Below are positions 44,798 to 53,041 of a stretch of 64,000 nt of DNA, one piece after another. The translations under genes and the position numbers were made by a program. Source of the DNA: Ignavibacteriota bacterium. Lineage in GTDB: Bacteria; Bacteroidota; Ignavibacteria; UBA10030; UBA6906. Position 1 is the first letter of the stretch; the number at the start of each line of letters is the position of its first letter. The DNA lies in NCBI GenBank assembly GCA_016707525.1, contig JADJHP010000006.1, positions 124,001 to 188,000 on the forward strand, read 5' to 3'. The notes beneath the pieces are model-generated. The model saw only the letters and a list, made by a program, of their open reading frames with translations. It did not search any database and had not been told where the DNA came from.

Positions 44798-45207
44798 TCT
44801 TCACAACAGAACGCTTCGGTGAGATGGCGTGCACCGACGAGCAGGTGATCACATTCCCGGACGGACTTGCCGGCAAGAACGCATGTACGCGTTTCGTTCT
44901 GGTCGACGACGAGCAGACGGCCCCACTGCAATGGCTTGTGAGTCTGGATGATCCGGCCCTTGCGTTGCCCGTCCTCGATCCCGCGTTGGTCCTGGACGGC
45001 ATTGCCGGCGCAGGCCTGGTCCCCGAGGGGACAACGACATTTGTCGTGGCGAAGGAGGGTGCGGGAACCATTGCCTGGTGGTTGGACCTCCGCCACCCGG
45101 TCATCATCCAGAATGACGCACGGATCGGACAGCAGGTGACGCTCGACGACGGCTCTCTTCCGGCGAATTTCCCTGTCGCGCTGCAGCCGGCAGGCGAGGG
45201 AGAGTGA
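44794..45207 (+). CDS. fliW: Flagellar assembly factor FliW
   Basis: A 137-residue FliW. It binds flagellin and the regulator CsrA, forming a partner switch that links flagellin level to CsrA activity. Motifs include VITFPDGLAGKNACTRFVLV, and QWLVSLDDPALALPV. It overlaps motB-1 by four bases and lies 3 bases before csrA, the usual arrangement. Confidence 0.92.
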   Translation: MIFTTERFGEMACTDEQVITFPDGLAGKNACTRFVLVDDEQTAPLQWLVSLDDPALALPVLDPALVLDGIAGAGLVPEGTTTFVVAKEGAGTIAWWLDLRHPVIIQNDARIGQQVTLDDGSLPANFPVALQPAGEGE

Positions 45208-45210
45208 GCC

Positions 45211-45438
45211 ATGCTCGTACTATCGCGCAAACCGGCGGAAGCGATCAAGATCGGCGATGATATTCTCATCAAGGTGATAGCGATACGCGGGGGACAGGTG
45301 AAGCTCGGGATCGAAGCACCGCAGGGGATCCGGGTGATGCGTACTGAACCACGGAACGGGGAGAAACCCGCTCCGCCGTCCACCACGGAAGGGCCAGCAG
45401 GACCGGCGGGTGTAGCACAGCAGGAAGAAGACAGATAA
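45211..45438 (+). CDS. csrA: Carbon storage regulator CsrA
   Basis: A 75-residue RNA-binding regulator. The core MLVLSRKPAEAIKIGDDI leads to VKLGIEAPQGIRVMR, the full CsrA fold; a Pro/Gly/Glu-rich tail follows. It binds GGA motifs in mRNA leaders. Its direct pairing with fliW suggests control of flagellar mRNA. A possible target is the long flgE leader (17182-17304). Confidence 0.93.
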   Translation: MLVLSRKPAEAIKIGDDILIKVIAIRGGQVKLGIEAPQGIRVMRTEPRNGEKPAPPSTTEGPAGPAGVAQQEEDR

Positions 45439-45465
45439 TCACATGATAGCGGGATAGAGACCACC

Positions 45466-46329
45466 ATGTTCGTGATCATCGGAGCAGTAGTCGTTATCGT
45501 CGGCGTCGTGGGCGGATTCGTCATCGAAGGTGGCCCGGCTGCCATTCTCATCCAACCTGTCGAGTTGATGATCATCATGGGGGCGGCGGTCGGGTCGTTG
45601 ATGATCATGAGCCCCCTCGCCGTACTGAAAGGGATCATCGGTGCCTCCCTCAGTGTGCTGAAGGGCGACCCCTACACCAAAGAACGCTACGTCGACCTCC
45701 TCAAGACCTTGTTCGAGCTGTTCACGGTGGCGAAGCGTGACGGCCTGATCGCGCTGGAGCCCCATGTGATGGATCCGGAGAAGAGCTCGGTCTTTTCGAA
45801 GAACGAATTCCTGCTCCACCAGCATCACGCGCTGTACTTCCTCTGCGACACCATGAAGCTGTTGCTGGGTGGCGGCGTTCCGCCCTACGATGTGGAGGCA
45901 ATGCTCGATGCAGACATCGAAAGTCATCACACGGAGATCGCTTCCGCTCCGGCCCTGATCCAGAAGATCGGCGATGCGTTGCCGGGCCTGGGCATCGTCG
46001 CCGCCGTGCTCGGTATCATCATCACCATGGGCGCGATCAGCGGCCCCCCGGAAGCGGTCGGGCATCACGTTGCGGTTGCCCTCGTCGGCACGCTGGTCGG
46101 TATCCTGCTGTCGTACGGGTTCGTTCAGCCGGTGGCCACCCACATCGAGTTGTTGCAGGCATCGGAAGCACGGTACTATGAATGCATCAAGGCAGGCATC
46201 GTGGCGTATGCCAAGGGGAACGCCCCGATCATCGTCGTGGAGTTCTCACGGCGCGTCATCTACAACAGCGTCCGTCCGTCGTTCGCCGAAGTCGAAGCGG
46301 CCGTGCGCAGTGCCAAGCCCCAACAATAG
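45466..46329 (+). CDS. motA: Flagellar stator MotA (copy 2)
   Basis: A 287-residue stator protein of the longer, Escherichia coli MotA-like type. Four membrane segments; the loop EPHVMDPEKSSVFSKNEFLL and ALIQKIGDALPGLGIVAAVLGIIITMG are typical. It differs clearly from motA-1 (about 259 aa, Bacillus-like), so the cell could use two different stators. No frameshift is seen here. Confidence 0.93.
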   Translation: MFVIIGAVVVIVGVVGGFVIEGGPAAILIQPVELMIIMGAAVGSLMIMSPLAVLKGIIGASLSVLKGDPYTKERYVDLLKTLFELFTVAKRDGLIALEPHVMDPEKSSVFSKNEFLLHQHHALYFLCDTMKLLLGGGVPPYDVEAMLDADIESHHTEIASAPALIQKIGDALPGLGIVAAVLGIIITMGAISGPPEAVGHHVAVALVGTLVGILLSYGFVQPVATHIELLQASEARYYECIKAGIVAYAKGNAPIIVVEFSRRVIYNSVRPSFAEVEAAVRSAKPQQ

Positions 46330-46336
46330 GTGACGC

Positions 46337-47119
46337 ATGGACCCCTTTGAGCAGCCAACAGAAGCACCGATACGGATCGTCAAGAAGAAGGGCGGTCATG
46401 GCGGGCACCACGGTGGTGCCTGGAAGGTGGCCTACGCCGATTTCGTGACGGCCATGATGGCCCTCTTCATCGTCCTCTGGATCGTCGGGCAGAGCAAGCA
46501 GGTGAAGGAGTACGTGGCGCAATACTTCAAGGACCCCGGTGCGTTCATGGAGAACACGAAGGGCGGCGGCGTCTTCGAAATGAACAGGATGCTCGTCGGG
46601 GAGCGCATCGACGAGGAACAGCTCAAGCGGGCGCAGGACTCCACCAGGCTTGCGGAGATGGCGGCCGAGATCACGAAGGAAATGGGTGGGAAGGCCGGAC
46701 TGGAGAAGCTGGCGGAACAGATCCAGATGGAGATCATCAACGAAGGTTTGCGCATCGAATTGCTGGACAAATCGGAATCCTTCTTCTTCGATGTGGGCAC
46801 CGCCACGCTGAAGGGCGATGCCAGGAATATCCTCGAGATCATAGCAAAGGAACTGATCAAGTTGCCGAACCACGTCATCATCGAGGGGCATACGGACAGC
46901 CGTGCGTATTCCTCCGCGGATGGGTACACCAACTATGAACTGAGCGCGGACCGGGCGAACAGTGCGCGGCGCGTGCTGGTGCGCGGCGGCGTGCCGATGT
47001 CCCAATTCGATGAGATCCGCGGGTGCGCGGATACGAGACTCAAGATCCCCTCTGATCCCATGGATATCAGGAACAGGCGGATCAGTATCATCGTCCGGTT
47101 CGCGGGGGCGCACCGATGA
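46337..47119 (+). CDS. motB: Flagellar stator MotB (copy 2)
   Basis: A 260-residue MotB with a His/Gly/Lys-rich cytoplasmic start (IVKKKGGHGGHHGGAWK), one membrane segment with D35 (VAYADFVTAMMALFIVLWIV) and an OmpA-like domain (IEGHTDSRAYSS, ELSADRANSARRVL). It is paired with motA-2. It overlaps the next gene by four bases. Confidence 0.93.
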   Translation: MDPFEQPTEAPIRIVKKKGGHGGHHGGAWKVAYADFVTAMMALFIVLWIVGQSKQVKEYVAQYFKDPGAFMENTKGGGVFEMNRMLVGERIDEEQLKRAQDSTRLAEMAAEITKEMGGKAGLEKLAEQIQMEIINEGLRIELLDKSESFFFDVGTATLKGDARNILEIIAKELIKLPNHVIIEGHTDSRAYSSADGYTNYELSADRANSARRVLVRGGVPMSQFDEIRGCADTRLKIPSDPMDIRNRRISIIVRFAGAHR

Positions 47120-48306
47120 AGACACGCCCTGTGATCCTGTTGGTGGAAGACGATCCCATTGCCGCCAATATGACGAGTGCCGTCATCACGATGGAGATGG
47201 ACTATCATGTCGTGACGGCCCCGAATCTGACCGAGGCGAAGCAGATGGCGGAGCTGTACACCCCGGCGCTGTTCGTGGTGGATCTCTTCCTTGGCGATGA
47301 AAGTGGATTCGATCTGGTGACATGGGTCCGCGCCCACAGCCTCTTGCATGATGCGGTGATCATGATGCTGACCGGGGCAGCCGAGCCACAGCTGAAACTG
47401 AAGGGATACGAGAGTGGGGTCGATGACTACATCCTGAAGCCCTTCCAGCCGCCGGAGTTCCTGTCGCGCATCCGCGCCCTGATGCGCATCAAAGGAATGC
47501 AGGAAGAACTCAAAGCGGAACGTGCTCAGCTTGCGCGGTTGAATGCGGTGCTCGGCGAGAATCTGGACGCCATCACCACCCTGCTGCTGAACATCGTGAG
47601 CCTGCGTGTTCCCGATGCCGCGGCACGTTCGCAGCGGGCGGCAACCTTTGCACGGTGGCTGTGCACGCGGCTGGACATCACCGATGATGGCACGCGGACG
47701 ATCGTGATGGCTGCCCGGATGCACGAGATCGGAAAAGTGGTGGTGGGGGATGGAGTTCTCACCAAGGACCGGGCGCAATGGACCGCGGATGACCGTGAGG
47801 CGATGGCACAGTTCCCGCTCTTCGGCCATATGATCGTGGGCAACGTGGAGCAACTGAAGGAGGTCGGCCAGTTGCTCCGCCACCAATTCGAGAACTACGA
47901 CGGCACCGGTTTGCCGGACAAGTTGTACAAGGACCGTACACCATTCGGGTCGCGCGTTCTGCGGGTCATCAATGGCATCGAGACTGCATTTCCCTCAGGA
48001 CTGTCCGACATTCCTGCCGTCAAGCTGCATCTGGAAGAAGGGCGGGGGACGAAATATGACCCGCGGCTCGTGCAACTCGCCCTGGAATTCCTGACGGCGG
48101 TCGCCGATCCGGCATGGATGGTGGGGAAGAAGGAAGTGATGGTCAATGCGCTCCAGCCCGGGATGAAGCTGGCGGCGGATATCGTGACGTCCAACGGGGC
48201 AAAACTGCTTCCGGAGGGGACCATTCTCAACGAGGTGATGGTGGAACGGATCCTGGGTCGCCATTCCCAGGATCCGATCATCACCCGTGCGTATGTCTAT
48301 GCTTGA
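47116..48306 (+). CDS. Response regulator with degenerate HD-GYP domain
   Basis: A 396-residue protein: receiver (D12-D13, phosphoacceptor D56 in FVVDLFLG, K108), a coiled coil at about 125-150 and an HD-GYP-like domain. The metal-binding motifs are changed: the HD motif reads H203-E204 (MHEIGKV), the first His of HxxR is R171 (RSQR), HHE is H256-Q257-F258, and GYP is GLP (DGTGLP). Cyclic-di-GMP hydrolysis is therefore unlikely. It probably serves as a binding or output module. Its end overlaps the end of the convergent nfnB gene by 10 bases. Confidence 0.85.
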   Translation: MKTRPVILLVEDDPIAANMTSAVITMEMDYHVVTAPNLTEAKQMAELYTPALFVVDLFLGDESGFDLVTWVRAHSLLHDAVIMMLTGAAEPQLKLKGYESGVDDYILKPFQPPEFLSRIRALMRIKGMQEELKAERAQLARLNAVLGENLDAITTLLLNIVSLRVPDAAARSQRAATFARWLCTRLDITDDGTRTIVMAARMHEIGKVVVGDGVLTKDRAQWTADDREAMAQFPLFGHMIVGNVEQLKEVGQLLRHQFENYDGTGLPDKLYKDRTPFGSRVLRVINGIETAFPSGLSDIPAVKLHLEEGRGTKYDPRLVQLALEFLTAVADPAWMVGKKEVMVNALQPGMKLAADIVTSNGAKLLPEGTILNEVMVERILGRHSQDPIITRAYVYA

Positions 48307-49742
48307 TCCGCGGTGCTGCTGCGGCGCTCCGTGAGGTAGGTATGGATCGCCGCGGCGGCATTCTTGCCGTCACGCATCGCCAGGATCACCGTGGCCCCAC
48401 CACGGGCAAGGTCGCCACCGGCGAAGATCCCCTGTCTGCTTGTCTTCTGCCCTTCATCGGTCACCACCGTGCCGCGTTTGCTTGTCGACAACCCCGGTGT
48501 GGTGGACTGAATGATGGGGTTCGGTTTCTGGCCGATGGCTTCCACGATAGTCTGCACCGGGAGAACGAATTCGGACCCCTTCACCGCCACCGGGCGCCGG
48601 CGCCCTGATTCATCGGGTTCGCCCAGCTCCATCTTCTGACACTCGATCCCCGCGACCCAATTCTGGTCATCGGCAATGATGCGCGTAGGATTCGTGAGCA
48701 GGAGAAGCTTGATGCCTTCCTGTTCTGCGTGATGGATCTCTTCCTGGCGCGCGGGCATCTCTGCCCGGGAACGGCGATAGATGAGATAGGCTTCTTCGGC
48801 GCCCAGACGCTTCGCCGTGCGGACCGCATCCATGGCGGTATTCCCGCCCCCGATCACCGCCACCTGCTTGCCGATGCGGATGGGCGTGTCGTAGTCGGGG
48901 AAGCGGTAGGCGCCCATGAGATTGACCCGCGTGAGGAACTCGTTCGCCGAGTACACACCGCTGAGGTTCTCGCCGGGGATGCCCATGAACGTCGGCGTGC
49001 CCGCGCCGGTCGCAAGAAAGATCGCGGAGAATCCCCACTCATCGAAGAACTCATCGATCGTTGCGGTGCGTCCCACCACGAAGTTCGTGAGGATCTCCAC
49101 CCCCAGCGCTTTGATGCGCTCGGTCTCGATGTCCAGGATCTCCTTGGGGAGGCGGAATTCCGGGATACCGTAGCGCAGGACGCCCCCCACAGCATGGAGT
49201 GCCTCGAAGATCGTGACCTTGTATCACTTTTGAGCGAGTTCTGCGGCGCAGGTGAGCCCTGCAGGACCGGACCCGACCACAGCGACCTTTTCCTCGCGGT
49301 GCTCTTTGATCACGGGCGCCACGAAGAGCTTCTCGCGCATCTCGTAGTCCGCAACGAAGCGTTCCATCTTGCCGATCGCCACAGGGGTGAACTTCTTGCC
49401 CATCACGCAGAGTTCCTCGCACTGCGTCTCCTGCGGACAGACGCGTCCGCAGATCGCAGGGAGGTAGTTGGCCTCGCGGATCTTCTGCACCGCGCCCACG
49501 TAGTCCTTCTCGATCACCAGCTTGATGAAGCCGGGGATATCGATGCCCACCGGGCACCCGTCCATGCAGTACGGGGTCTTGCAGTCGAGGCAACGCTGTG
49601 CCTCCGTGACGGTGCGCTCCATGTCGAATCCGAACGACACCTCGAGGAAGTTGACGCTGCGTTCTGCCGCATCCTGCTCGAGCGGTTCCTGACGCGGGAT
49701 CTTCATCCGTTCCGAGGGCTTCAACGGGTTGGCCTGGCTCAT
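48297..49742 (-). pseudogene. nfnB: NfnB subunit (GltD-like) with in-frame TGA at codon 173
   Basis: The NADPH/FAD- and iron-sulfur-binding subunit of the NADH-dependent ferredoxin:NADP oxidoreductase (formerly called glutamate synthase small subunit/SudA). About 481 codons. The N-terminal CxxCxxxCP motifs (AQRCLDCKTPYCMDGCP, then ICGRVCPQETQCEELC) hold two 4Fe-4S clusters; GSGPAGLTCAAELA is an FAD site. At 49224-49226 a TGA replaces a codon that is normally Gly (AQK-G-YKVTIFEA). The frame is unbroken on both sides, so this is one base change (GGA to TGA). It may be a sequencing error or a fresh mutation. Confidence 0.85.
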
Positions 49743-50593
49743 CGGCGTGCCTCCATGGTCTCTCCCGTCAATCGACAGACATGCTGTTCTTCAGAGATGC
49801 GTTCCTGGACGACGTAGGTGCGGTTGCGCATCATCAGTTCGTCGAAGTCCACCGCATGCCCGTCGAACTCGGGGCCATCCACACAGGCGAACTTCATCGT
49901 GCCGTTCACGGTCACGCGGCAGCCGCCGCACATGCCGGTGCCATCCACCATGACGGTGTTCAGGGAGACGAGGGTATGCACCTTGTAGGGGCGTGTGAGG
50001 TTGGCGACGGCGCGCATCATGGGTAACGGGCCGATCGCAAACACAGCGCCAATGCCCGTCACGGAGTCCAGAAGCTCCTTGAGTTGGTCTGTGACGAAGC
50101 CCTTGCGCCCGGCCGAACCGTCGTCCGTCGTGATGAAGAGCTTGTCGGAGATGGCGGCCATCTCCTTTTCGAGGATCACGAGTTCCTGTGAACGCGCTCC
50201 CACGATCGAGTAGACCGTGTTGCCCGCTTCCTTGAGAGCGCGGGTGATGGGGTAGAGTTCCGCGGTGCCAACGCCTCCGCCGACGCAGACCACGCTGCCA
50301 TGGTTCTCGATGGGCGTCGGTGTGCCGAGCGGGCCGACCACATCGAGGATCGCATCTCCGGCCTTCATTGCGCAGAGCTGCTTGGTGGTCTTGCCGATGG
50401 CCTGGACGATGAGGGTGATCGTGCCCGCAACCGGGTCGCTGTCGGCCAGGGTCAGCGGAATACGCTCGCCATGGTCGTCGATCCTGATCATGACGAAGTT
50501 GCCGGGTTTGCGTTTGCGGGCGATGAAGGGTGCCTCGATCTCGAACCGGGTGACGGTCGGTGCGAGGGCCTGTGCGCGGATGATGCGGTACAT
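49739..50593 (-). CDS. nfnA: NfnA subunit (FAD/NAD and 2Fe-2S)
   Basis: A 284-residue flavoprotein of the ferredoxin-NADP reductase-like/dihydroorotate dehydrogenase K subunit family. It has a FAD-binding barrel, the NAD-binding VCVGGGVGTAELYPIT and a C-terminal 2Fe-2S site (MCGGCRVTV with C near ACVDGPEFDG). With NfnB it bifurcates electrons among NADH, ferredoxin and NADP. The ATG at 50593 has AGGAGG upstream; a longer frame to 50707 runs over the intergenic region. It overlaps nfnB by four bases. Confidence 0.88.
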   Translation of the reverse strand: MYRIIRAQALAPTVTRFEIEAPFIARKRKPGNFVMIRIDDHGERIPLTLADSDPVAGTITLIVQAIGKTTKQLCAMKAGDAILDVVGPLGTPTPIENHGSVVCVGGGVGTAELYPITRALKEAGNTVYSIVGARSQELVILEKEMAAISDKLFITTDDGSAGRKGFVTDQLKELLDSVTGIGAVFAIGPLPMMRAVANLTRPYKVHTLVSLNTVMVDGTGMCGGCRVTVNGTMKFACVDGPEFDGHAVDFDELMMRNRTYVVQERISEEQHVCRLTGETMEARR

Positions 50594-50674
50594 ATTCCTC
50601 CTGCGGTGGACGGAATGCCGTGGTAGCAGAGGGAAAACAGCAATGCCTGTGCCAGAAGGAAGTGCGGAAAACGG

Positions 50675-50705
50675 GCAGGGAGAGGGAAAATCCCCCTCTC
50701 CCTGC
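50675..50705 (-). terminator. Terminator between argD and nfnA
   Basis: A 12-base perfect stem (50675-50686 with 50694-50705) and a 7-base loop lie 33 bases past the argD stop. On the minus strand it is followed by CCGTTTTCC, a short T-run. The stem could also work in the other direction. Confidence 0.7.
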
Positions 50706-50737
50706 ATCAGAAGGTTACCAAAACCGACAATTGCTTA

Positions 50738-51922
50738 TCAAAAAGAGGAAAGCGAAGCGAGGACCTCTTTGAGGACGGCCACGGTCCGGGTGATCTGTTC
50801 CGGTGTCACGATGAGGGGCGGGACGAACCGGAGAACGGTCTTGTCGGTGCCGTTCACCAGGATGCCGCGGTCGCGCATGGCAACAACGACCGGGTCCGCT
50901 TCGCCCTTGAGTTCGAGTGCCACCATCAGTCCGAGTCCGCGCGCCTCTTTGCACAGGCCCGGGAATGCCGTGACGATCCCCTGCAACTGGGTGAGGAACA
51001 GTTCGCCCATCTTCTGTGCGTGTGCGGTGAGCCCCTTCTCTTCGATCTCTTCGAGGGTGGCGATGCCGGCGGCGCAGGCGACGGGATTGCCGCCGAAGGT
51101 CGTGCCGTGCATGCCGGGTTGCAGGACCCCGGCGACCGACTGCGCACCGAGGATCGCGCCGAGCGGGAGTCCGCCACCGATGGGTTTCGCGAGCGTGACG
51201 AGATCAGGAGCAAGGTTGAAGTGCTCGGACGCAAGGAACCGGCCGGTGCGCCCCGCACCCGACTGGATCTCGTCGGCGATGATGAGGAACCCGAATTCCT
51301 GGCGGAGCTCTTTCAATGCGGCGGCGAACGCGGGGGAGATGGGGCGGATGCCGCCTTCGCCCTGCACGACCTCGACGACCACGGCTGCGGTGTCGGGGCC
51401 GACGCCCGCGCGGAGTGCGGCAACATCATTGAAGGGGAGCGATGCGCACCCGTCCAGGAACGGCCCGAACCCGTCACGATAGTTCGGACGGTCCATGATC
51501 GAGAGCGGACCGAAGGTCCGTCCGTGGAACGCATTGCTGAAACCGATGATCGCGTGTTTGTTGCGGGTGCTTCCCCAGCGGCGGGCGAGCTTCATTGCAC
51601 CTTCCATGGCTTCGGTACCGCTGTTCGCAAAGAACACGCGTGCCATGCCGGAGTGCCGGAGGAGCAGCTCGGCGAGGCGGATCTGCGGTTCCTGCGCGAA
51701 ATAGTTGGAGAGGTGGATGTACGCGCAGGCCTGTGCGGTGATCGCGTGTACCACGCGCGGATGCGCATGCCCCAGCGCATTCACGGCGATGCCGGCGAAC
51801 ATATCGAGGTAGCGTGTTCCATCGGCGGTGATGAGCTCCATGCCTTCCCCGCGCACGGGGAGGAGCGGCAGGCGCTTGTAGGTGTGGAAGAAGGCGGCGG
51901 ATTCTCTGTCGTGCAGGCTCAT
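50738..51922 (-). CDS. argD: Acetylornithine aminotransferase ArgD
   Basis: A PLP-dependent class III aminotransferase of 394 residues that converts N-acetylglutamate semialdehyde to N-acetylornithine. Features: FANSGTEAMEGAMKLAR, IADEIQSGAGRTG and the Schiff-base lysine K246 (LVTLAKPIGGG). The ATG at 51922 has GGAGAG upstream; a longer open frame to 53011 is an overlap artefact. It is divergent from argC and shares its ARG-box region. Confidence 0.9.
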   Translation of the reverse strand: MSLHDRESAAFFHTYKRLPLLPVRGEGMELITADGTRYLDMFAGIAVNALGHAHPRVVHAITAQACAYIHLSNYFAQEPQIRLAELLLRHSGMARVFFANSGTEAMEGAMKLARRWGSTRNKHAIIGFSNAFHGRTFGPLSIMDRPNYRDGFGPFLDGCASLPFNDVAALRAGVGPDTAAVVVEVVQGEGGIRPISPAFAAALKELRQEFGFLIIADEIQSGAGRTGRFLASEHFNLAPDLVTLAKPIGGGLPLGAILGAQSVAGVLQPGMHGTTFGGNPVACAAGIATLEEIEEKGLTAHAQKMGELFLTQLQGIVTAFPGLCKEARGLGLMVALELKGEADPVVVAMRDRGILVNGTDKTVLRFVPPLIVTPEQITRTVAVLKEVLASLSSF

Positions 51923-51950
51923 GGTGTCTCTCCGTGGGCGAAAAAAGTTC

Positions 51951-51979
51951 TTGCATAAACATACAACTTTCTGTATATT
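51951..51979 (+). promoter_or_regulatory. argC promoter
   Basis: A -35 box TTGCAT (51951-51956) and a -10 box TATATT (51974-51979) with 17 bases between. The start site would fall just before the ATG of argC at 51992, so the leader is very short. The promoter is fully covered by the ARG boxes. Confidence 0.6.
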
Positions 51980-51986
51980 TATGCAA
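51958..51986 (-). promoter_or_regulatory. argD promoter
   Basis: On the minus strand a -35 box TTGCAT (51986-51981) and a -10 box TATGTT (51963-51958) stand 17 bases apart. It mirrors the argC promoter across the same ARG-box pair, so ArgR can silence both directions at once. Confidence 0.55.
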
Positions 51987-51991
51987 GACCT

Positions 51992-53026
51992 ATGACACAG
52001 CAAAAGAACACACCGCTCCGCATCGCCATCGTCGGCGCCTCCGGGTACTCCGGAGGGGAACTCATGCGACTCCTTGCCTCCGATCCGTCGGTGCGCATCG
52101 AGATCGCTACCGCGCACGCCCAGGCGGGCAAAGCCGTGGACGAGGTCCACCCGTACCTCGCCGGACGCGTCCCGCTCACGTTCGTCCCGTTCGATCCCGC
52201 CACTGTCGCGGGGATGGATTGCGTCTTCCTGGCGCTCCCGTCGGGCGAAGCCATGCAGATCGTCCCCGCACTGCAGGGCAAGGTCGGGTGCATCATCGAC
52301 CTGGGCGGCGATCTCCGGTTGCCGACCGCGGCCATCTACGAGAAATACTATAAGAAGACCCACACGGCGCCCGATCTCCTCGGGGCGGCGGTCTATGGCC
52401 TGCCGGAACTGAACAGGGCGAAGATCAAGGCTGCGACACTGATCGCCAACCCCGGATGCTATCCGACGAGTGTGATCCTGGCGCTCCTCCCCGCGATCGA
52501 AGCGGGACTCATCATGCCGGAGGGGATCGTCGTCAACTCCCTCTCGGGCGTGTCCGGTGCCGGCAGGAGCAGTGCGGTCGAACTCAGCTTCTCGGAGGTG
52601 AATGAAAGCGTGCGTGCGTACAAGATCGGGACCCACCAGCATCAGCCGGAGATCCGGACCGTGCTGGAGCAGGTTGCCGGTACGGGCATCACACTGTCGT
52701 TCATCCCGCATCTGATCCCGATCACGCGGGGGATCTATACCACCGTGCATGCGGACCTGCGCACGCAGACGCCGATCGCCGACATCCAGAAGGTGTATGC
52801 CGACCGCTACAGGGATGAGCCGTTCGTGCGCTTCGGTACACGCATTCCGGAGATCCGCGCCGTCAATTACACGAACTTCTGTGACGTCGCGGTCTTCCAC
52901 GAGCCGCATACCGGGAAGCTGGTGATCACGTCGGCGATCGACAATCTTATCAAGGGCGCCGCGGGCCAGGCGATCCAGAATATGAACCTCGTGTTCGGCC
53001 GTCCCGAGCACGCTCTGCTGAAGTAG
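51992..53026 (+). CDS. argC: N-acetyl-gamma-glutamyl-phosphate reductase ArgC
   Basis: A 344-residue dehydrogenase of the N-acetyl arginine pathway. NADP-binding GASGYSGGELMR at 15-26 and catalytic C156 (NPGCYPT), then HQHQPEI with the active-site His. It is the first gene of argC-argJ-argB-argR-argG-argH. Confidence 0.94.
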   Translation: MTQQKNTPLRIAIVGASGYSGGELMRLLASDPSVRIEIATAHAQAGKAVDEVHPYLAGRVPLTFVPFDPATVAGMDCVFLALPSGEAMQIVPALQGKVGCIIDLGGDLRLPTAAIYEKYYKKTHTAPDLLGAAVYGLPELNRAKIKAATLIANPGCYPTSVILALLPAIEAGLIMPEGIVVNSLSGVSGAGRSSAVELSFSEVNESVRAYKIGTHQHQPEIRTVLEQVAGTGITLSFIPHLIPITRGIYTTVHADLRTQTPIADIQKVYADRYRDEPFVRFGTRIPEIRAVNYTNFCDVAVFHEPHTGKLVITSAIDNLIKGAAGQAIQNMNLVFGRPEHALLK

Positions 53027-53041
53027 GAACAGGAGTACCTC

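Larger units (their letters stand above)
51950..51987. promoter_or_regulatory. Two ARG boxes (ArgR operator) between argD and argC
   Basis: Two 18-base sites, 51950-51967 (core TGCATAAACATACA) and 51970-51987 (core TGTATATTTATGCA), fit the ArgR consensus TGNAT-WWWW-ATNCA; the second fits fully, the first with one C in the AT centre. Centre-to-centre distance is 20 bases, close to the 21 typical of ArgR hexamer sites. They overlap both promoters. argR itself lies in the cluster at 55122. Confidence 0.85.

Noticed and set aside
49224..49226. TGA read as glycine (recoded genetic code)
   Set aside because: Many other genes here end in TGA with overlapping starts, so TGA acts as a stop; a single change is the simpler explanation.
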